Below, one piece after another: positions 59,838 to 64,000 of a stretch of 64,000 nucleotides of DNA. Every line of letters starts with the position of its first letter. The first letter of the stretch is position 1. The DNA is from Chryseobacterium aahli (lineage in GTDB: Bacteria > Bacteroidota > Bacteroidia > Flavobacteriales > Weeksellaceae): the NCBI RefSeq assembly GCF_022699665.1, contig NZ_JALDNB010000004.1, positions 186,001 through 250,000 on the forward strand, read 5' to 3'. The position numbers and the translations under genes were made by a program. Under the pieces are notes generated by a model that was given only the letters and a program-made list of their open reading frames with translations, ran no database searches and was not told where the DNA came from.

Positions 59838-60767
59838 ATGAATAATAATCCTCTTCTTAATTGTGACTACGAAAAAGGTGTGTGCGAAATTCTTGAAACA
59901 CCCGCTGACGAATCTTCTTCTGCTGAATTTACAACAGAAAAAACAGATAAAATCAAAATCATTTACTATACAGACCCTATTTGCTCATCATGTTGGGGAA
60001 TTGAAGCTCAGCTTAGAAAATTTAAATTAGAATATGGCGATGCCGTAGAGATCGATTACAGAATGGGCGGACTTTTGCCTTCTTGGGACATCTACAATTC
60101 CGGTGGAATCAGCAAGCCAAGCGATGTTGCGGGACATTGGGAAGAAGTAAGCCCACATTATAAAATGCCAATCGATGGCGGCGTTTGGCTTGAAGATCCT
60201 TTAAACTCATCTTATCCTCCATCCATCGCTTTCAAAGCGGCACAGATGCAGGATGAAAAGAAAGCCATTGTGTTTTTAAGAATTCTTCGTGAAATGGTTT
60301 TCTTGGATAAATTAAACATCACAAAAGATGAACATTTAGAAAAAGCAGCAGCTTTAGCCAAATTAGATGTTACACAATGGAAAGAAGATTATGAATCTAA
60401 AGCTCAAATCGAGTTCAAAAAAGATTTGGATTTAGGGAAACAATTGGGCGTAAGAGGATTTCCTACTTTGATCTTCGTGAAAGATGACGAAATGCTGGAT
60501 GTTCTTTATGGCTTTAAACCTTATGCAGAATTTGAAAAAAGAGTTAAAAAAATCGATCCTGAAACTAAGAAAAAAGAATATTCTGCAGACTGGCAAAATT
60601 TATTTGCGGTTTATCCTACACTTACCACTCAGGAATTTGCAGTACTTTCTAATACTTCGTTTGAAAAATCTCAGGAATTTTTATTGAATCTAAGCACTGA
60701 AAATAAATTGGAGCGTAAGAAAATCAAAAATGGTGATCTTTGGATTTTAAATTCAAATTCTAACTAG
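59838..60767 (+). CDS. DsbA-family thioredoxin-fold protein (SpxH/YjbH-like)
   Basis: A 309-aa protein starting at ATG 59838 (MNNNPLLNCDYEKGVCEI); an upstream ATG at 59769 is possible. Residues ~40-250 are a DsbA-type fold: YYTDPICSSCWGIEAQLRKF with CxxC, then a long helical insert and VRGFPTLIFVKDD with the cis-Pro. The C-terminal ~60 residues look like a winged or helical add-on. There is no signal peptide, so it is cytosolic like YjbH/FrnE proteins. The stop is one base before the FAD monooxygenase start. Confidence 0.85.
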   Translation: MNNNPLLNCDYEKGVCEILETPADESSSAEFTTEKTDKIKIIYYTDPICSSCWGIEAQLRKFKLEYGDAVEIDYRMGGLLPSWDIYNSGGISKPSDVAGHWEEVSPHYKMPIDGGVWLEDPLNSSYPPSIAFKAAQMQDEKKAIVFLRILREMVFLDKLNITKDEHLEKAAALAKLDVTQWKEDYESKAQIEFKKDLDLGKQLGVRGFPTLIFVKDDEMLDVLYGFKPYAEFEKRVKKIDPETKKKEYSADWQNLFAVYPTLTTQEFAVLSNTSFEKSQEFLLNLSTENKLERKKIKNGDLWILNSNSN

Positions 60768-60768
60768 A

Positions 60769-61854
60769 ATGAGTAAAGTTGCGATTATCGGAGCCGGAGT
60801 TTCAGGATTGAGCATGGCCAATTATTTAGAAAAAAATAATATCGACTATCATCTTTACGAGAGACGTACAAAAGACGATTTGAAAGGTCACGGTTTTATT
60901 CTTCCAAAAGAAGGAATTGAATATCTTTCGGAAATTATTGACATCAATGATCTTTACACCAAAGGAAGTTTTCTGAAAAAATACATTCATTACTGTCACA
61001 ACGGAAACGTTCTCTCAGAAAAAGATCTGGATAACGTTTTTGTGATTTCAAGAAGTACTTTAATTGAAGTTTTAAGCCAAAATATTCCTGCAGACAAAAT
61101 TTCTTACCAAAACACACTGAATCTTACAGGTTTCTCTGAAGGAAAAGCCGAACTGGAATTTGAAGATCACGCAAAACTACAGGCCGATGTTGTGATTGCA
61201 TCCGACGGTTCAAGAAGCAGAATCAGAAGAGCAATCTTTCAGGACGAAGTGATGAAGGCGGTGAGAGAAAATGAAGTCGTCAACATTATTGAAAATGAAG
61301 AAATTGCCAGCCAGATCGAAGGCAACTTTCATAAATTTCACCACGAAGACGGCGGATTGACTTTCGGAGTTTTAAAGCTGTCTCCAACCAAGATTTTATG
61401 GTATTGTCAGTTTGACATCACCCGTTATTTTATTAACGAAGATTATACCTCAGACTGCATCAAGCAATTTATGCTTGATAATTTCGGAGACTGGAATCCT
61501 TTAGTTTCTTCGATTGTTAAAGAATCAAGCTACGAAAATGCACACATCTGGAGAGTTTACGAATTGGAAAAACTCAATCCTTTTCATTATAAAAATATTG
61601 CATTTTTAGGTGACGCAGCACATCCTCTGATTCCTTTTACAAGTCAGGGTGTAACCTCAGCTCTAAAAGATTCTTACATTCTGACACAGCTTTTATTGGA
61701 AAATAAAGACCTGGAGGAAACCTTTGAAAAATACGAGCAGGAAAGAAAACCTGAAATAGAAATACACATTAAAAACGGCAGAATATTGCTTGAGCAGTTT
61801 TTATTACCTGTCAGTGAACAACCAAAAGACTCTTTACCAATCTCTTACAAATAA
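60769..61854 (+). CDS. FAD-dependent monooxygenase
   Basis: A 361-aa group A flavoprotein hydroxylase. The FAD/Rossmann motif is GAGVSG (8-13) in KVAIIGAGVSGLSMANYLEK. DVVIASDGSRSRIRR is the DG motif and AFLGDAAHPLIPFTSQGVTS is the GD motif with bound FAD. The substrate is unknown. It is tightly packed between a DsbA-like gene and a PLP-dependent gene, with one-base gaps on both sides, so the three form an operon. It may be a small redox or secondary-metabolite pathway. Confidence 0.9.
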   Translation: MSKVAIIGAGVSGLSMANYLEKNNIDYHLYERRTKDDLKGHGFILPKEGIEYLSEIIDINDLYTKGSFLKKYIHYCHNGNVLSEKDLDNVFVISRSTLIEVLSQNIPADKISYQNTLNLTGFSEGKAELEFEDHAKLQADVVIASDGSRSRIRRAIFQDEVMKAVRENEVVNIIENEEIASQIEGNFHKFHHEDGGLTFGVLKLSPTKILWYCQFDITRYFINEDYTSDCIKQFMLDNFGDWNPLVSSIVKESSYENAHIWRVYELEKLNPFHYKNIAFLGDAAHPLIPFTSQGVTSALKDSYILTQLLLENKDLEETFEKYEQERKPEIEIHIKNGRILLEQFLLPVSEQPKDSLPISYK

Positions 61855-61855
61855 T

Positions 61856-63013
61856 ATGTTTAACAATACTGATATAAATTTTGAGGCTCTCAAAAAAAAG
61901 GCCTACAACGGAAGATGGGCAACTTTAGAAGACGGAATTATTCCTCTCACTGCTGCTGATCCGGATTTCAGAATGTCTACGGAGATCGAACAGGGCATTA
62001 TTGAATATATTAAAGACGGATATTTAAGCTACGGACCATTTTCCGGTCTGCCTGAGTTTAAAAAAAGCGTTTCAGAACATTTCAATACAGGGAAAAACGG
62101 AAACTTTACTCCTGAAAATGTATTGGCAGTCAATAGTGCTGCGATGGGAATGTTTATGGTTGCCAAATACGTTCTAAATCCTGGCGACGAAGCGATCATC
62201 TTTGATCCGGTTGATTTTTTATTTAAAAAGACCGTTGACGCAGTTGGTGGAGTTCTGAAATTATGTCCTGTGGATTCTAAAACCGGAGATATTGATTTTG
62301 AGATGTTAGTTTCATTAATTGGTCCTAAAACTAAATTGATCAGCATCTGCAACCCTCACAATCCAGTTGGAAGAGTTTACTCAAAAGAAATTTTAAAGAA
62401 AATCTCTGAAATTGCAGCAGCTCATGATCTTTGGGTGATGAGTGATGAAATATGGAGCGATATTGTTTACGATAAAAGAGAATTCAATACGTATTCATCA
62501 GTTTCTGAAGAAGCTAAAAAGAAGAGTTTTACCGTATTCGGGTTTTCAAAGTCTTTTGGAATTGCGGGTTTAAGAATCGGTGCCGTTTTATGCAATGATC
62601 AGGAACTTCTTGACGATTTCACAGAAAAATCTCAATTCAATTCTACCATTGAAGGTGTTTCTACTTTGTCACAAATTGCAGGAAGCGTGGCAATCGACCG
62701 AGCAAAACCTTGGTTTAATGATTTCCTAACGCATTTGCAACACAACAGAGATTTGGCGCACAGCATCTTGAGTAATTCAGGAATTTTAACGCCTAATCTT
62801 CCTGAAGCCACGTTTGTGATTTTTCCAAAAATTGAAAACGGAATGTCGAGCGACCAGTTTGCTCAACATGTTTTAAAGCAAGGAAAAGTGGCAGTTGTTC
62901 CCGGTTCTGAACGCTGGTTTGGAAAAGGAGCAGAAGGCCACATCAGAATATGCTTCTCTACTTCTAGAGAAATTTTGGAAGAAGGATTGAACAGGATTAT
63001 TAAAAGTTTTTAG
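61856..63013 (+). CDS. PLP-dependent aminotransferase/C-S lyase (MalY/PatB type)
   Basis: A 385-aa class I/II enzyme starting at ATG 61856 (MFNNTDINFEALKKKAYNG); the frame upstream to 61790 lies inside the monooxygenase gene. The early IPLTAADPDFRM segment and SYGPFSGLPEFKKS fit MalY/PatB-like cystathionine beta-lyases. The PLP lysine is in VFGFSKSFGIAGLRIG; SDEIWSDIVYD holds the Asp that binds the pyridine nitrogen. The C-terminus has GAEGHIRICFST with the carboxylate-binding Arg. It starts one base after the monooxygenase stop and ends in a very strong terminator. Confidence 0.88.
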   Translation: MFNNTDINFEALKKKAYNGRWATLEDGIIPLTAADPDFRMSTEIEQGIIEYIKDGYLSYGPFSGLPEFKKSVSEHFNTGKNGNFTPENVLAVNSAAMGMFMVAKYVLNPGDEAIIFDPVDFLFKKTVDAVGGVLKLCPVDSKTGDIDFEMLVSLIGPKTKLISICNPHNPVGRVYSKEILKKISEIAAAHDLWVMSDEIWSDIVYDKREFNTYSSVSEEAKKKSFTVFGFSKSFGIAGLRIGAVLCNDQELLDDFTEKSQFNSTIEGVSTLSQIAGSVAIDRAKPWFNDFLTHLQHNRDLAHSILSNSGILTPNLPEATFVIFPKIENGMSSDQFAQHVLKQGKVAVVPGSERWFGKGAEGHIRICFSTSREILEEGLNRIIKSF

Positions 63014-63021
63014 AATTAAAT

Positions 63022-63065
63022 TTAAAGAGGCTGCAAAATCTTAGATTTTGCAGCCTCTTTTTTAT
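63022..63065 (+). terminator. Strong terminator of the redox operon
   Basis: A perfect 17-bp stem (63024-63040 / 63044-63060) with a 3-base loop runs into a T-rich tract. It is the strongest hairpin in the window. Confidence 0.92.
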
Positions 63066-63081
63066 TATGATATCATTTGAC

Positions 63082-63122
63082 AGGATCGCATCCTATTTTC
63101 TGTTAGGTCGTCCCTTTGGGAC
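63082..63122. repeat. Two-hairpin GC-rich intergenic element
   Basis: AGGATCGCATCCT (63082-63094) and GTCCCTTTGGGAC (63110-63122) are two short perfect hairpins 15 bases apart, between the operon terminator and the sugar dehydrogenase stop. The layout resembles short repeated elements of Bacteroidota, from memory only. Confidence 0.4.
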
Positions 63123-63137
63123 TTTCTCACTTCGAAT

Positions 63138-64000
63138 TTATTTCTTCGAAATCTTATACAATTTTCCGCTGTCGGTAATTCCGTAGAGATTTCCGTCAGA
63201 ACCATTCAACACATCTCTGAATCTTTCCTTTTGGTCTAAAAGCAATCGCTCTTCGCCCACAACTTTATTATCTTTCAAAACAATTCTGTTGATGTGTTGT
63301 CCGCTCAAACACGCAATGAAAAGATTATTTTTCCATTCTTCAATATTTCCTGTGTAGAAAGTCACTCCACTTGGCGAAACTACCGGATCCCAATAGTAAA
63401 TAGGTTGTTCGGTTCCTTCTTTTTGAGTCGTTCCGTTGTTGATTTTTTCACCCGAATATTCAATTCCGTAGGTTACATCTCCCCAACCGTAGTTTTTTCC
63501 GGGTTGGATTAAATTGATCTCATCTCCACCTCTTGGCCCCATTTCGATATCCCAAAGCTGGCCTTTTTCGTCTAAAGCTAAACCTTGAGGACTGCGAATT
63601 CCGAAAGCATAAATTTCAGGTTTATAACCATCTTTTCCAATAAACGGATTTCCCGGAGCAGGTTTTCCGTCTTTGGTAATTTTTAAAATTTTACCTAAAT
63701 AATTATCCGTTTTCTGTGCATACACTCTTGTTTCCTTATCTGATCTTTCACCGGTGCTCACAAACAAACTACCATCTTTATCAAACTGTAAACGACTTCC
63801 GTAATGTTTATCGCCATCGTAAGAAGGCGTTGCCCGAAAAATGACTTTAACGTCAGAGATATTTTTCAAATCTGTCGAAAGTTTTCCTTCTGCAACTGAA
63901 ATTAAGTTCCCATCGCCAAAAGGTTCAGAAAAAACAAAATAAATCATTTGATTTGTTTTAAAATCTGGATCCAGAGCTACGTCAAGCATTCCACCTTGTC
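63138..64000 (-). CDS. PQQ-dependent sugar dehydrogenase-like protein, C-terminal part
   Basis: At least 287 residues; the 5' end lies beyond the window and the frame is open to 64000. The visible region starts QGGMLDVALDPDF, as in soluble aldose/glucose-sorbosone dehydrogenases (YliI/Asd type). Further motifs are SRLQFDKDGSLFVSTGERS, PGNPFIGKDG, YAFGIRSPQGLALDEKG (part), EMGPRGGDEINLIQPGKNYGW (part) and WDPVVSPSGVTFY. These build a six-bladed propeller with PQQ and Ca sites. It oxidises aldoses in the periplasm; the signal peptide is not visible here. Confidence 0.93.
   Translation of the reverse strand, partial: QGGMLDVALDPDFKTNQMIYFVFSEPFGDGNLISVAEGKLSTDLKNISDVKVIFRATPSYDGDKHYGSRLQFDKDGSLFVSTGERSDKETRVYAQKTDNYLGKILKITKDGKPAPGNPFIGKDGYKPEIYAFGIRSPQGLALDEKGQLWDIEMGPRGGDEINLIQPGKNYGWGDVTYGIEYSGEKINNGTTQKEGTEQPIYYWDPVVSPSGVTFYTGNIEEWKNNLFIACLSGQHINRIVLKDNKVVGEERLLLDQKERFRDVLNGSDGNLYGITDSGKLYKISKK

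Noticed and set aside
1-64000. CRISPR array, prophage or insertion sequence with transposase
   Set aside because: No regularly spaced 25-40-bp repeats and no integrase, capsid or transposase reading frames were found on either strand.

Overview
The window looks like a contiguous chromosomal segment of a flavobacterium close to Chryseobacterium (Bacteroidota, Weeksellaceae). Evidence seen directly: AT-rich DNA, type IX secretion C-terminal sorting domains, GLPGLI and DUF5686/DUF4835/DUF5687/DUF4126 family proteins, BamD and LptE lipoproteins, and promoters of the Bacteroidota type (TTTG, about 19 bases, TAnnTTTG) in front of several genes. Most of it is housekeeping. I see no prophage, integrase, transposase gene, CRISPR array or known anti-phage system.

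Layout. 0-8 kb: 5' end of prfA, a large secreted T9SS protein, an AraC regulator, a small membrane protein, and divergent class I and class II fumarases separated by a MITE-like inverted repeat. 7.4-9.7 kb: ECF sigma factor, membrane-anchored putative anti-sigma and beta-barrel protein, with an ECF-type promoter ahead of the sigma gene. 9.7-12 kb: ABC exporter pair. 12-15.9 kb: a more AT-rich accessory island (large lipoprotein, overlapping membrane gene, small secreted protein) facing an XRE regulator across a 10-bp-period repeat. 16-22 kb: conserved block recN-DUF4835-coaBC-omega-bamD and a TetR regulator with a palindromic operator. 22-24.7 kb: TatD-tcdA-rnpA and DUF4126. 24.8-29.5 kb: sigma-54 activator, membrane protein, lptE, long acidic protein. 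29.5-34.3 kb: small secreted proteins around miaB, several with TonB-C-like folds and one probably frameshifted. 34.3-40.7 kb: pyruvate-oxidase-like enzyme with an MFS transporter, lysA with a likely leader-peptide attenuator, an exonuclease. 40.8-49.8 kb: HerA-like ATPase, a persulfide/rhodanese/thioredoxin operon, an omega-amidase-like enzyme, rseP. 49.8-50.4 kb: two identical tRNA-Asn genes around a decayed third copy. 50.6-64 kb: DUF5686 barrel, T9SS protein, rplU-rpmA, GLPGLI protein, zinc peptidase, acyltransferase, miaE, DUF502, a three-gene redox operon (DsbA-like, FAD monooxygenase, PLP lyase) and the truncated end of a PQQ-type sugar dehydrogenase.

The most interesting signal is upstream of lysA. 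A promoter box is followed by a 23-codon open frame with six lysine codons, then by a UUCG-capped rho-independent terminator, then by lysA. An 8-9 bp alternative pairing starts at the leader stop codon and would break the terminator. This is the geometry of classical ribosome-mediated attenuation. Other items worth checking are the operator-like repeat at 15.4 kb, the decayed tRNA, the ECF promoter, the split TonB-C gene, a GC-rich structured element at 31 kb and several intergenic repeat remnants.
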